Shown one piece after another: positions 13,101-27,782 of a DNA stretch of 64,000 bases; positions within the stretch are counted from its first letter, which is position 1; every line of letters starts with the position of its first letter. Under the pieces are notes generated by a model. The model was not told the DNA's origin and ran no database searches. It was given only the letters and a program-made list of their open reading frames with translations. A program made the position numbers and the translations under genes. The stretch comes from Oreocharis arfaki (taxonomy: Eukaryota > Chordata > Aves > Passeriformes > Paramythiidae), in NCBI GenBank assembly GCA_013398015.1, contig VZRR01004511.1, positions 123,250-187,249 of the forward strand, read 5' to 3'.

Positions 13101-16100
13101 ACCCCTCACTAAGTACCAACTCACACCCTGTGTGTTCAGGGCAGATATTTTATTTTGAGGGGGCCCCTTCCCAGGCAGAGAGCTGCTCAAGTGGCTCAGC
13201 ATCCTGGGAAGCTGCAGCCTAAGTCCCTTCAGGTGCTTCCTATGAAAGTCTGCCATTTCTTTGTCATCAAAATTCCAGAGAGTCTGCTACATTTATGCAG
13301 TTCAAGAATACATTTCATGCTCACTAGGTAATGTGACTGACGGTGCTTCCCTTATCAAAATCCACGTTTTGCACTGCAGGGTAAATTCCTTCCCACATTC
13401 CTTCCTTCCAGCTCTGATTTTCAAGGTTAGCCTTGTGCAGAAATGTGAGCTCCACCTTTCCATATGTGCAAAAATGCAAATCCCACAATCACTCATATAA
13501 TAGCTCCATTACAAATCTGTGCAGATGAGATTGCACCCAGCAGCCTAAGTAAACATGGCTTATTAGAGATCCCCCAGGACAGCCAGTCCCCTTGTGTCAA
13601 CTCTGCAAAGGGACCCTAACTTTAAGGATGTTCAGCTGGAGGACTCTGCATACAGAAACTGTTCAAATCCACGAACACACTGTGTCTGCCTGTTTTGGAA
13701 AGCTGGGAACACCCTTTCTACGCATGCTGGAGCTGGAAACAGGGATGAACCCAGAGTGGCACAATACAGTTTCCAATTTCATTAATTATGTTTTCTCTCT
13801 TGCATACACATGTTTTTATCCAAGCCTATCTTTCTTCTTCCTTGATTCAAGGAACTTGAATATTCAGCCCTGTCCATGACCGTGACTGAATATTCACTCC
13901 TTGACCACACAGCCTGATTTGGGTTACTTTTAAGTTCAAGTATATGTGAATTTGGAAATCTAGCTCAGATCCATATCTGGTTAGAAACACTCCTGATATG
14001 AACAGATAGTAAAAAATATCTCAGTTCTTCTGATCTCCCTTCCAGAATAAACAATTATTCTGTGGGCAGATGGTCTTTTCCAGCTGTTGTGCCCCAATCA
14101 CATTGAAAAGTCCTCCAGAGACCACCTCAAATAACACACAACTCCCTAACAGGAGCAAAAACTCCAGCAAACAAGGTAGAGTAAGCAATCAAAATTTCCA
14201 CCTGGACCCCACCAACTTGCAGCACCCTTAGGGCAGTGCATGGCCCCTGTGAGAGCAGCATGCACAACCTCAGCTACAGCATACTGCTCCTTAGCACATT
14301 TCACAGCCCTCAGACAGAGAACAAAGTTAGATCCAGCTCGAACCCATGCAAGGGAGAAATTTGGATGTTGTTCTGTAAGGGCAAATTTATGGCTGAACAT
14401 ATGGAACAGGAGACTAAGGTGGGTAGCTCAGGGTCTGCTGGGTGCTGACCTTCTCCTTTGCTTCATGGTGTTGCACCACCCGGCTGATAAGGATCACATA
14501 CTATCAATTAAGCAATATGCCTTTTTTTTTTTTTTCAGTTCTAGGGCCAAAGTCCTGGACACCAGCAAAAGAAACTATTCAAGGTTTTAGGAAGAATTTG
14601 TGTCTGTATCCAACGGAACAATTTAACACTCAATGGCTATGAGGCCATCTAGCCCCGAAAGCTCTGTAAATTCAGCAGGTACTTCCTGGAATGTTTTCCT
14701 ACCTGCCTGCCCTGCTGAACTCAGCAGAGTGCCACAGCCCATAATTACAGGGGGCAGGAGTCTGTGAGCTCAAACACTGGAGAAAGCCCAGCACAGCAGA
14801 GCCTGGGCTGTTGGTAGGACCCGTGAGCGTGGTTAAAGGCCACTTGACAGAGGACATGCTCAGAGAGCACAGATGTGCTTCTTTCTAGCAGTTCCAAGCT
14901 CTGAAGACTTTAACAGCATAACTTTAATAATGTTTTTAACCTGCTCCTAAGTTTTAAAAGAAAAAAACACATGCCAAAGTCCCATAAATATCATCATGCA
15001 GTTGGTATCAGATTGGCAGGGACAGCATCCACAGGCAGTGCTTGCTGTCCACATGAGCCATCTGAACCCTTTACAGCTTAGGTGGCTCTGTCAGGGGTTT
15101 TTTCTCATTCAGTATTTCAGGGGTGCAAATATTTTGACTTATTTTCACCAAGCTTTCACTTCAGACTTGGCTCCTTCCAGCTCTTTCCTCTCTTCGGTCC
15201 CTTCCACACCACCTGTTTCTTTTCCCAGTTTGCTCCTCACCTAGGCAACTCTATGTGCTTAAAATAAATCTCCAGGACAAACCCAGGGTTTTACCTGGAC
15301 CAAATGTTTTAAGATAGACATATCTGGCTGGTTTAAGTCTTGTGTATTGGCATAAGGTAAACAAAGTGATACTTACCCAACTGTAGTGGAGTTATATTGG
15401 ATTTGCTCCAGTTAAATCCATATTATCATTTGCTCCTTTACCCTTAGTTTTTCAAGGCAATGCTATCTCAGGGAACAACTGAAGCCAGCTGTGGCATTGG
15501 ACAACTGTTATCTCCCAGCCTTGAACTTGGACACTTTGTATTTGGCATCTGTCCACACTCACAAGCTACATCCTAGTGTAATTTTCTCACTTTCCACACC
15601 AGTTTAGCTTCTAAAATGATTTAGTAACACCTCAGTGTGCACAGTTACAAACCAAGTTCAAAGTTTCTGCTGTTGAGTCTGCTTTATATGAGAAGGCATG
15701 AACCAATGTGCTTCCTTATGAGAAAATGTTGTTGATTTACTGCAACCAATTTAGAAACTCAGCTTGTGTAAGGAGTTGCGCTTCTGTAGAGCTGTCCTCA
15801 CACTGGAGAGGAAAAAATGTCAGGCTTTAGAGAAGGATCAGCTCCTGGTCAGACCCATCCTTGCAAATGCAAGCAATCCCCAGCTGTGTTTCCATGCTCC
15901 AGCCTGGCCAGGAGCTGCTGAGGGGCTTCACGCTCCAATTTCTTTATGGCAAGGAGGCACATGTGTCTGTTGAGCCATGTCTCAGCTGAAGCCTCCTAAA
16001 ACCCACATCAGGGAAGCAACTGGGTAAACTGGGCAGGCTCCCCTGGTGTCTGCTTCAGTGGCTGCCAGGCCCTTCCATTGGGCTTACACCTTGCTGTTGT

Positions 16101-17900
16101 GGCCCACTGGCAAAGGACACAGCAGAGTGAACCACCGTGCTTGAAGAAGTCTGGTCCTCCATGCTGGGAAGGGACCATTTCAGAGCCCCGACTGCACTGC
16201 CCTCCGCCGGGCTTGTGTCTTGCTCCTGTTAGTCCCGATGCTCCTTGGAGCTTAAAAGCAGGGTGCCAAATGCATGAAGGGAATCCATGGGCAGCCTGCA
16301 GGAGCACATTCCTGCTTCCCATGAGAGCTGCTTCATAGATTCACCACCCATCTGCATGTTAAGGTTTTGGCTAGTTTTGCTTGTTCCTCCCTGTGAAATT
16401 TCATCACTTTGTTTAATTGCGAAAGTCAATCACTGTATTCAAGAGATGAATTACCCTACTACTGCAAGAAAGTTTGACATTTAGTAGCTTAGAAGATATT
16501 TATGACCAAAGTAGTTGTTATTCTGAAATACAACATCATTTGTAGAAATTCCCCATTGGGGAAAAAATAATCAATGACACATAGAAGGTGCTAAAGCCTC
16601 ACCAAAATAGCATCTTAACTGCTCCTTAAAGTGGTGACTTGTACACAAATGATGAAAAACAACTCAGAAAGTTAACCAGTTTAGTCCTGGAGCAATGTAA
16701 GCATTTAAAGACAGATTTACAGTGCACTGAAAATCTGATTATGTAAACTATCATAAATGGATTCAGTGTGTTAGAAGCCAACACTAAATCTTCGTCTGTT
16801 TACTGGGAAAAAAGGCAGTAGGGAGCTATACATTAAAATGAAGATTGATTTCAGAAAGCGTAGCAGAAATGAAATATGCCGACATAATGAGTAAGCAGAA
16901 AGAAAGAAAGCATAAAATTAACAATCGTCAGCTCTTGCTCCAGGATTACGACTATAAACTAGAGAATGACATTTATTGCACTGCTAGTCCTTGAGATGAA
17001 CTGCAAAAGTTTTGATAGAGCTTGTCGAAACTTTCCAGGTTCCTGGTTCAAAATCTGTGCTGCAATTATGCCTGGTCATTAAAACTAATGGAGACATTCC
17101 TGAAAAATTCTATGCATGAGTTCCTGCCTTTCCAGTCAGGATGGAGCCCTGGAAGGCATGATTTCAGACATCAGAAATAAAGATCTGAGGGCCTTCTGCA
17201 CCACTCTGCTCTTACCTGACACCTTGGTGTTCTTCACCCACAGTCTTGGCCAGCTGAAGTAGTTTGTCAGTCTCATCACATTGTAAAACATTATTTTGAT
17301 GCTGTTGAACAGTGCATCATTAGCAGGCACGGCTGCAGCTCTTGCAAGGTGCAGTGGAGTCAGGAACAGGGAGGGAAACTCTGGCCCTGGGCACGAGCTG
17401 GAAACTTTCACTATCATTGGGAGGCAAACTGCAGTTCGTGGATGTCCTGCTCTCTGGGACTGTATCGAAGAGTGAGGGAGACAAGAAGAAAGGTTTTCCT
17501 CCAGAGCGTGAAGGTGGATAACAATGTCAAGAAGGTTGGATTATGGAACATCTTGTTCTGGATGTGGCTTTTAAATGCCTAGAAGGAACAAAGCCTACAT
17601 AAATATGCTTGTGAAATGGCACTCAAAAAAATTCATCACCCATATCTGTGATGTAAGAGTAGGGTTTTACAACCTCTTGCTCAAAACCAGCATGTCCATA
17701 ACTTGGTGGGATGGCATGTTTCAAAAGTGGAGGCCAGTGAGTCTGAGTCTGGCTGTTCTCAGGGGGTCACCACACTCAGGGTGCTTTGTTTCAGGAATCA
17801 CACCACATGAGAGTTTTTTGGTTGTTCCTCAGTGAATATACCTATTGTTTGGTTTGGGCCAAGGCTTCACAGCAAAGTTACTGTGAATGCTGTGGAACTT
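10171..17900. other. non-coding DNA
   Basis: About 7.7 kb without a supportable exon or recognisable repeat family. Frames are below about 120 codons and look like noise. Minor features are a short perfect palindrome AATATCTTGAAAGATATT near 12457-12474, a run of 14 Ts at 14522-14535, and an AT-rich CpG-poor stretch (16500-17110) of the kind that often includes conserved non-coding elements, which cannot be judged without other genomes. Confidence 0.5.
14522..14535. repeat. poly(T) tract
   Basis: Fourteen consecutive Ts. On the minus strand this is an A-tail-like run, but the sequence beside it shows no retrogene or LINE that I recognise, so it is listed as a simple homopolymer. Confidence 0.7.
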
Positions 17901-20900
17901 CTAATCTCTCTTTTTTACATACCTATCTAGGCTGCACTTTTATAACTGTATTTAAATTGTATTTAAATTTAATACTTCTTTAAATTTATTTTCACTGAAA
18001 TTGATTATAATCCTGAAAAGGCTTATATATGATTCAATAAATATTTAATATTTGTTAAAATATTATGGCTTTTCAGTTGTTGATAGGCTCTTCTTTTTCT
18101 CTCTCTTCCTCCCAGAAGGATTGTCCAGCAAAGAGTTTAATGCTACAGTCGTATTTAAAAAGCAGCCAGTGGCATTAGAGTTGAGCTTAGATACTATCCT
18201 TTTACTGGATGTATACATCAAAATAAATAATGAAAAAACCCCATCCAATTGACCATTTCAGATCCTGAAAATAACATATTACTCTCCCTCCTTTGAAACC
18301 AGGTCTAAAGCCGTAGCTCAGTAAATCAGCAATTATTTTTTTGGAAGACCAAATCAGGGCTGGTGGGCACCCAGGTGCGTTGCCTGCAGTGCTGGGCTGC
18401 TGCACCAAAGCGGAAATCACAGCAGAACAAAACGGCAAATTAGCCTCCAGTCAGTTTACAGGACTGTTTCTGAAGGTTTTCTGACACCTGCTTGTGCTAC
18501 CTCCTGCCACCACAGAGGACAGCAGACCCTGCCACCTGCAGAATGGATGTTCTATATCCCGGGGGAGTGCCAGGTTTTATGTCCTTGGCATTCCTGGGAT
18601 TTTCCCATTCCACACCGTAATGAGAACCACCTCAGCACTGGAGGACTGGCACAGCTGTATCAGTCCAGAGAGCCTTTCCAAGGTGACTCGAGGCTGAAGG
18701 GTGTCCAGCTTATTCTGACACAAGCATAAATTTTTGATTGTGTATTACTTTAGACTAGAAGCCTGTTGATTCAAGGGTGGGGCAGAGGGAAAGGCTGCCT
18801 AGGGCATTTTATCTCAACAGGTGAGGTGTTCTTTTATATGGGCATAAAAGAACTCCATTTTGCCCTGTATTTGTCATGCCAATTAATCCAGTGCATCTGC
18901 CCAAATATTATCTATGTAACAAAAATATAATAAAAGCAAGAGCAATAAGTCACGGAGAGAGGGGTGGGAGACTATGTCTAGATAACAGAGCAGGTTATTT
19001 TATCAGATCTCAAAACACATGTTTCTGACTCACCCAGAGCAGGATGCATCACCCATCACTGCAGATTTTGCGCAGCGTAGCCATTGATGCTAGAGCATGT
19101 CATTCAGGCTGTCAGGAGTCAGCAAGGCACTCCACTCTTCTACAACAGGAGCCACCTCATGCTAATGCTGATATTTAATCTAGTGAAGGTGAATCAGGCC
19201 TGATTTCCCTTCTTTGACTAAAGGGGAGCCCAGAGCAGCCAGCTCTGACACAAATGTGTGGACATCGGCATCTGCAGTGAGGTGAGATCCTCAAACTGAG
19301 CCACTCAATCTGCCTTAAAATGCAATAATGGGATTGATTGTCCCAGACTTTCCTGTACATACAGAGCAAAATTCAAAGAGGAAGGAAACAAGAAGGAACT
19401 AGTGTGAAGAATCTGACCCGGTACCCCAGAGGTGAGTCACTCCAGTCTTTCTCTGATAGCCAGGAGACAGGCAGATGGATAACTCACATCACTGTCAGCA
19501 CATAGACACATCCATTACCTGCAGTGACAAAGTCATGAAACCTCCATTTCTGCTGTAGGTGTATAATTATAGTAAGAAAATAATCTGAGTCATGGGTGTA
19601 ATTTAGTCTCCCTTCAGGTATGTGACGAATAAGGTGTTAATCACTTGAAGGACTGGAAAATACTGATCACTGTTCAGTACTGGTGAATCAGAAAAGGAAG
19701 TTTCTTGGATGTGGCATATAGAGAATATGTGGTTTGAAAAGTGTGAGGGGCAGCATATTAGTGCTGGGTCTTTCACAGTGTTTTTTGCTGGAAGACAAGT
19801 GTGTCTTTTATTACATCCCTACACTTTTAACTGGATTCTTCCAGGCAATGACTGGAGTGGTAGGTTTTCTTCTTTTAAATGTATATTGAAGTATCTTAGG
19901 GTATGGAAAAACACATATATAATACCTGCACAACATTTCCCAGTTGTATAATTACTTAGTGTACAAGTAGAGTGCAGTTGTAATAGAGGAACTCTAATGT
20001 CTACATAAATCCAGTTTAGAATTAAACTGCTACTTTAAGATACTTTGAGGAGGACATTTAATTTTCTTTCTTACTCTAGTGTAATTAGTGGAAAGATATA
20101 GGGTTTTTTGTGGAAAGATGCAGGGTTGTTTGAACATTTCTGTCTCCTCATACTGTGTTGTGATTTGGGTAAAACCCTTTTGGTGCTTGTTGCAGTTGTG
20201 TAACAACTGATATTCTGCCAGTCAAGAACCAGGAGCAGTAAAATGACCCTTTATTTGGGAAACGCACATCGAAAAAGGTTACTGCTGAAGCATGGATCAG
20301 TCAGTGCCAGGCAGAAGTTGCACCATCAAGCCACCTCATTTCCTAGGAAAGAGGGCTGCAGTGAGGACCACCCAAGCACTGAGGTTGGTGACATCATCGC
20401 TGCATCTTTAGCAAATGCTGGAAAACACCCATAGCCAGGAGCAAGAAAAGCCACAATGACAGGCCGGGCTGGATCAAAACGCAGAAAGAAATTAACTTGT
20501 TTCAGTGTAACTTACCCTTGGCCAGCCCCTGTGGGCTGCTACTTCGTATCTGAGTTTCCTCTCCCCGTTGCAGTCCAACAGGCGATTTTTGATTCGCTCT
20601 TCTAATGACTTTGGTCTGATGCGTACTAGGTCTTTTAATGTTTACCTCTTTCCCAGTCTTCTGCAGCTTCACAAATCCTCCAAGATATCATCAGCTCCCC
20701 ACTGGAGCCTCAGGAACGCTGAGACAGTCTGGGTGATGGATACAAGGAACCATGCAGATCTGTGAGAACACAGAACAGAGATGGTCCAAGGCTTTTTACC
20801 AACAGCTTGGATCCACTTAGAGTTAGTTGTAACTCATGTTAGATGTGGCTTTTTAGATGGACCTAACAAGTCTGAAATAATCCAAACCACCTCCTTCACA

Positions 20901-23900
20901 CTGTGCCTAAACCTGTGATGAATTGCAATGATTCTCCATGAACTCAGCAGGCAATATCGTACAGGTACACGTATACACAGACAGCTCACATCCAGACGCG
21001 TTTTCAGAGAGAAGGCTTTAGCTTTGCCCTGAATGGAAGTAGTTGGACTATTTCTAGACTCAACCTGACTCTGGAATATGCAGCTCTTTATACGTGCGGT
21101 GCTGGTGCTAATGAGCCATGTCAGACTCTGGCTCGCTCTTTATCTGTGGCACAGACAATCTGTAATTCAACCACAGATGCCTGAGAGCTGGTTTTAGCTG
21201 CAAACACCTCTATGATTGTTTCACCCATATCCCTAAATACTGTAGAGTGATTTTTATTAGACCAAATTAAGATGAAAAAGTCTAATTGAAGGAGCATTCC
21301 CTAATCTGTTCTTCTCTCCTAGCCTCAGTTCTTCCCCTTTCAACAGTGCTGTTAATCACATTAAACATCTGATAGCTGTTAATCTTTTTAGTGAAGGTGA
21401 ATGCAGAATAAAAAACTACTACGTAACCTGAGTGATCATGGAAGTCTTGATGGACTAGGGACTTGCTTTCAAAGGGGTGGTTGTATTGGCCAGATCTACC
21501 AATCTTACACTGACAAAAGAAACTGATGTTTGCTGTGAGAACATCCTGCCTTCTGAGTGATTCCTTCTTGGAAAGAGGAAGCTTAAGCACTGCTTTGCCA
21601 AAGCAGTACAGGAGCATGGGACTATCTTCACAAACAATCACTGAAGTCTGAGGAGGAAGGAGAGCACAAAGAAAACAAGCAATGAAAGAGCTGTGAAAGT
21701 CTGAGCTCACTATCTCCTCAGATTATGCCTTCACCCACAGGCGGAGGAGAAGGCAAAAGCAGCAGGCATTAGAAAGAGAGAGCAACTATAAACTCAGTGC
21801 AAGCTCAGTATTTGGTACCTTCCCTGCCTCCCGTTCTCCGTCTCTTGTGTCCTGTCTGCTGGTCTTCAGGCCATTCAGCTGTGACAGCACAACAGTTTAC
21901 AGGACTCTATTTTGAACTGGATTAGGGACCTGAGACAATTTTAAAAAAAAAAAAAAATCCTGCCAAGAAATGTCAGTTGTGTGATGGAAATGAGCAATTG
22001 TGAGAATAACAGAAATGAGCATTGCCCCTGAACGTGTGGTGTTAGAGACCACAGCCCAGCTCCTTTGCCAGCCTGCTCCACATTGTTCAGATTTACAAAA
22101 GGAGCTTGCCATCAGAAGCAAAGAGTCATCTTTCCTGGGATTTATTTTTTTTAATTTGTTTTGTTTTAAATAACTAAGCACTGATGTCTTCTATCGCAAC
22201 AAATATTGTGGCTGTCTTATTCAGTGTTTATGTTTGCTATCTTTTGTCATGAAAATGGAATTCATGGATGGAAAAGGGCTGAGAGGTGAAAGCACATACA
22301 TATCAGCAGTTGCAGAGTGCAGAACAGTAAGGAAGCAAATTACAGCAAAACAAAGCTTTAAAAACCCAACAAAGTAATAGGAAAAGCTATACTTAAAAAA
22401 AAAAATTAGAAAAGCTGCTTTTTGGCAAAATGCAAAGCTATACTCCAGAGAAGGTGAGTGACCACCCACGGCATGAGGGCTGTGACTCTTGCCAGCAAGG
22501 CTTTCGGGGCAAAGCACACATCTTACTTGTCCTCATGCTCCCAACCATGAAACTAAAAGGGTGGAGTTGCTTCTATTCTTTCTGAGATTTTTCTTATTGT
22601 CCATAGCAGTGCTTGAAATTCTCAGGCTACCTCAATACCACCACACTTAACAGTACCAAGAACATCCTTCAGCACTCCCCGTCCTCCACACCACAAATTT
22701 TTAGCACGGATCTTGACACATTTTGACCAGTGCCAAGTAGCTCTATCCCAACCAGCTCCTGGGCAGAGTTCAGTACCACCATGAGCTGGGGACTGCTCCC
22801 AGAACCAGTTTCCATGCGGCCACCCTGTTTTGGAGGGCAAGACCGTTAAATGTTACAGATGCGAGCTGCTCCTGGCCAACTGGCCTCAGTACCAGGGAAT
22901 GGCCCCAGCCACATTTAATTTGCTAGTATAGACACAGCTTCAGTTTCTTTGTGCTGTGGTTGCTCTCTCACTTACTGGTGTTTTAAAACCTTTTTCGGTA
23001 ATATTTTGCTAGTCAGCTGATAGGTATTTTAGACAGCAATTTAAGGACTCAGCAGAATTCTTTGTTTTATTTTCCTAGAATGAGTCCACTGTAAATCTTC
23101 AGGTGTCCTGAGGCTTTACAGCCACCTCCTGCAGAGCTGGAATAGCTGCTAGCAACGGGCACCCATGCTGACTATTTTGGTGGCGGAAGAGACAAATCCT
23201 CTTTACTTTTTCAGCTTGCAAGTGCTTGCAAATACTTTCTTTTCTTGTACTGAAAGTCCAGAGATTTACCTGAGCTGGCACTTTGAAGAAGAAACCAAGC
23301 ATTTCTTGGCAGCTCAAAGCACAGTGGCAAGCCATAATCCTAATTTGCTAATACTGTTCTGGTTTAGGGAGTTGCCCTTATGAAACTGTCATCTGGAGAG
23401 GAGACGCAGCAGTCAGCCCCCGGTGTCCTGTAATTTCTCTGCTTATGGGCTCTGCCTGCATTTTGTCCTCAATGTGTGCATAGCACAGTCAGACCTGCTG
23501 TATGTTGGAGAGCCAGGCAAATACTAATGCCCAATTTAACATGCAGCTCATGTGCCTTTAAATAGCAGCGAGAGCCGAGCCAAGCTATCCACTGCAGCAA
23601 TTTCTGGACATATGTGCAGAGCCCCCCTCCTCCCCTGAGCCCTCCCAGCCTGGAGCTGTGAGCGCACACGAGCTGCGCGGAGGGGCCAGGGATTGGTGCT
23701 GCTGCCTGTCATTTCACAGTCACCCCACTGACGTCTCCTCCACGCTGTTGACTTGATCCCGTTTCTAGCCAATATAATTATAACATGGAGAATCAACAAC
23801 AGTTAACGATTTAGGTTAAATGTAATTTAATGCCCCAAGATTGCTGCACTTAGATGAGATTTTGCTTCACTTGAACCATGCAGAGAATGTGAAGAGCTTG

Positions 23901-26900
23901 CATACTTCTGCTAAAGTAATTCTGGACAAAGGAAAGATTGACACTGCCTTCTTCAAAATCTATTAAATGCTTGAGCAACTTTGGCATGAGTTTCTAATCT
24001 GTCACTGCTCTTGGAATTCCACATACAAGAATGGGACCTGTCTGAGAGCAGAGGTTCCAAATCCATCCTTCTTTGGGGGAGGGTGTCCGTATATATGGAT
24101 ATATTCTCCTTAAAGAAGTAGAGTTCAAAATCTCTGATCATCTTTAAGGGTTTGCTTAGCCTGTTGAAGAGTGTGTGCCCAATATTTCACTTACAGTGCC
24201 ATTGTATCCATAAACCGTGGAAGATAGTGTGAAATGTTGCTGTTACAAGGTCTGAAAAATAGTCACACGAGCCTAGAAACTCAAAGAGCCCATCACAGAG
24301 TGCTCTTGTGCTACTGGGATGGCTGCCAAGCAAGGCATGCAGATTGCTGTCGCTGAGCTTTTGAATGATGAGAAAACGACTGGGACTGCTCAGCACAGCA
24401 GATGCTCCCTGGAGCACCCAGAGAGGTCAGTCAGCATGGCTGCTGCCTTCGGGAGCCAATTTCTAGGTGGATTGTGCTAGATTCTGGTCTCAGAAGTCAG
24501 GGCCATATCCAGAACACACATTTTAATAGAGGTTTCCAGCTCTGTATATCAATCCAAGAGAAGGCTTCCTAAACAGGGATTATAGTTTCAGAGCTCATTT
24601 GCCTTCTCTGCAGATGCAGAACAGCCATCATTCTTCCAGCCTTCCCAACTTCCACTGCCTGACTAAGAAGGCAAATATTTGTAAGTGAAATTGCCAGCTA
24701 TCCTCTAATTCCTAAGAAACCCAGCAAAAAATAGCCTCAGCAACCTTTTGTGATTTGGTGACAACGAGCCTTTTGTTAATCTTTAGTACTGAAAGAAAAA
24801 GGTTATCATCTGACATGCTCATGTATTTTGATTAAGTTATTTATGAGCTTGACTTTGTCAGGATCTATTAACTCCCACCTCTGTGCTCCTGAGCAGCTGC
24901 TTTGATGACAGCATTTGGATTTACTGGCAGAAGCTTGTTGGCCTGCTGGTTCACAGCACATAACAAATAGAGAAGCCTCAGCATTCTGTGTCTTAGTGTC
25001 AAAAAGTCAATGCTTACCATGGTCTTACTGACTTCTATAGCTATCCAAAGGCTCAGGAGTAGGTGCATACTGTTCATAGAGCACTTGGCTCTTGGATGGC
25101 AGGGGACAACTGATTTCCAGGAGCCTGTTGCAAGGGCAGCAGCTCTCCATCATGCTCTCCAAGAGGCTTCAAGCCCACTTTGACTTGCACTAGCTGGGAT
25201 CATTATTGCAATTTTCTTGATGGCATCCTAACAGGAATCTCAGTCCTTGCATGGAGGTTTTAGCAAAGGGCAGATGCCAACCTAAGAATCAGCACCTGCA
25301 ACTGACAATGACAAAAAAGGGGTTCTGGCTACAAGTAAAAAGTAATGAACTAATCACACAAAGAAGAAAGTCATCATTATCCTGTGACTTGAGGTATAGA
25401 TCAGATATATAGAGTGCTTTCCAGCCTGTCTAAGCTTTTTTAGTTGTTTAGCCATTATAGTCTACCAAACGTGTCCACAGAAACTTCTCCAACACTGCCA
25501 ATATTTTTCATGGCTCATATAGTTTAATACCTATTAACACTGATCAGGTGTGTTGTAGTGTTCTAATGTCAGTAAAACCAGAAATGAACATTCAACACTA
25601 CAAATGTCTATCACAGTAATACCACTTGTTTTATTCACAAAGGTATGAAATTGCATAAACTATATTGCTTGAATGGAGTTCCTGAGTTCATATTTTACAT
25701 GCAAAACAAACATGTACTTCTGATGGTAGTTCATGAGCAAGAAAGCAAGAAAAAAAAATTACCTCTGATCAAGAGCCTTCCACATGGCTCTCTGGAAGAA
25801 TGAGAGTAGAAGTATTTTATACAATTTGAGCATTTCACATTTAGATCCATCTCTTTACTCTTAACTGCAGGATTTTTAGTGTAGTGACATATTTAGTGAT
25901 ATGGTTTCATAAGCTATGGAAACGGGTCCTTTCCTGGTTAGAAGTGGTCACTCAGAGTCAATGGCTCAGTCATGCAATAGGAAGCATCATGGCACTGTTG
26001 CTAACTTCTTCTCTTCAGATGAGTTTTCTGTCTGGAAGGACTTGGAACGCCTTTCAACCACGTGGGCTAGACCTAGAGACCCATGAGAAGCACATTCACG
26101 GATATAGCTGAGAATGTGTCGGGACTTTCCAAAGGAAGGAAGCAGCAGTGAATCACTGCCAGCACAAAAGCACATAGGGCAATACAGGTTATTCCAACAT
26201 GGATCATGGACTACTTCTATTGTGTGCTACATAGACCCCCAGCTGAAACAAGACTTAACCTGGCAATGTAAGTAAGAGAAAAGATCTGGGTAATCACATG
26301 GATTGCATAGGGTGAACTGGAAGCTTCCAGCAGCCAGCTACAGAGTTATCAAGACTGTCAGCAAGAATAGGAAGTGTACATCCACTCTAAGGGATATAAA
26401 GAATACAACTACAGCAGGGAACTTAAATTCACCTCAAAGGAAAGGAGGAAATCCACCAAGACAGAATTACATAAGAAAACAACTGGAGATAAATAATGCT
26501 CCTGCCCAGTATGGGGCTTAGTACAATTATTCTGAAGACAAGCCACTAAGTAGAGCTAGATGGTTTCCTTCCCAGTTCTTTGTTCATTGACCACAGTTTT
26601 ATGCTACATGATACTAATGAACAAAAAATTAGTAGCAAGTAGTACTCTTACACTTCAGTGATTGTAGGAAAGCATTTGACAACAACGCTGTTGCAGCAAG
26701 ACACTGAAAATTTATGGATTTCTTTGCAAAATCATTTATATTTTGCAAAACCTTTCTCAGTACCCAGGTAATTAAATCAATGCTTTGATGTCACTGCCAG
26801 CATAGGTAAAGGGAGATCATCTCCCAGCAGTGTCTCATAGTACTGTGTAACAAATATCTTCACAGGGACTGGAGTCCCAGGGGTGTTCAGTGGTCTTGGT

Positions 26901-27782
26901 TTGCTGAGGATATCTATTCATCAGCAGATGAGATACAACAAAAGACAAACAGCTTAGTCAGAACAGCAAAACAAAAAGGTCTTATAATCAACAGGTCAGA
27001 AAACAAAGGCTATGAAAATAAACACGACCTTACGTGGCAGTGCTGTTCCAGAAGGAGTAACTGCAAGCATTGTTGTCACATTTATTTACCCAGGCAGTGT
27101 GTCCCGCAGCTCCTGTGACTCTGTCTGTGGTGCAGGGCTCAGATGAGCAAGGGAAAGAGTCCTGGTGAGAATACAGTCTAACATAAGTAATGTCTTCACT
27201 AAACTGTAGATGAGGGAGAGGCAAAAGTTTCTTCAAGCACTGTTTGAACAACTTTCAGTTGGAGATGTGTATCAGATGTTCATAATAAAAGCATGAGATA
27301 AAGAATGATGACAATTTGAAGTGTTTACAAAAGCCATTAGATGACAGAAAGTAGAGACAAAGAAGGTAGAATCTGTTTGCTGTATCCTGACAATACTGGA
27401 CAACAGACTTGGCGATCTGAGGGCCAGAGGAGAAGACGTTGACTTGAGGAATGCCTGCAGGATGAGAAAGACTGGAGAAGCGACCTTGAAGATTAGCAGA
27501 TGGATAAAATTAAAAGCATAGCTCTTCAATAAGATTACTTAGGGGCAACTGACATCTGTGAGGGTTGGATTGCTTTGAAGCATCCTTGCATGCTGAAGTT
27601 TTCTTTATATAGAGACCAAGCATACGGTATTCTCACATTGCCAAGACAATGGTTATATTCACGCTGTCTATTGTAGGCAGCCTGGAGTTTGCTGTCATGA
27701 CCAGTTCTTCCTACTTTACACACCACAAGCCCGTAAACCTGCCAATGGTTGCTTCGGACATCTCACTTCCAACACAACCATG
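17901..27782. other. non-coding DNA
   Basis: About 9.9 kb with no supportable exon. It begins with an AT-rich stretch (17930-18070) containing repeated TTTAAAT blocks. A 15-base A run lies at 21943-21957. A locally GC-richer segment around 23560-23760 follows a TTTAAATA sequence near 23557, a promoter-like arrangement but with no associated frame. The 73-codon minus frame at 27030-27251 has several cysteines but no domain I know. Confidence 0.5.
21943..21957. repeat. poly(A) tract
   Basis: Fifteen consecutive As following TTTT. It is not preceded by a recognisable retrotransposed sequence. Confidence 0.7.

Noticed and set aside
23550..23760. Possible promoter after TTTAAATA
   Set aside because: It has no associated exon, CpG island or downstream frame; an isolated TATA-like sequence is common by chance.
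27030..27251. Cysteine-containing 73-codon minus frame as an exon
   Set aside because: Cysteine spacing matches no domain I know and there are no convincing splice sites or neighbouring exons.
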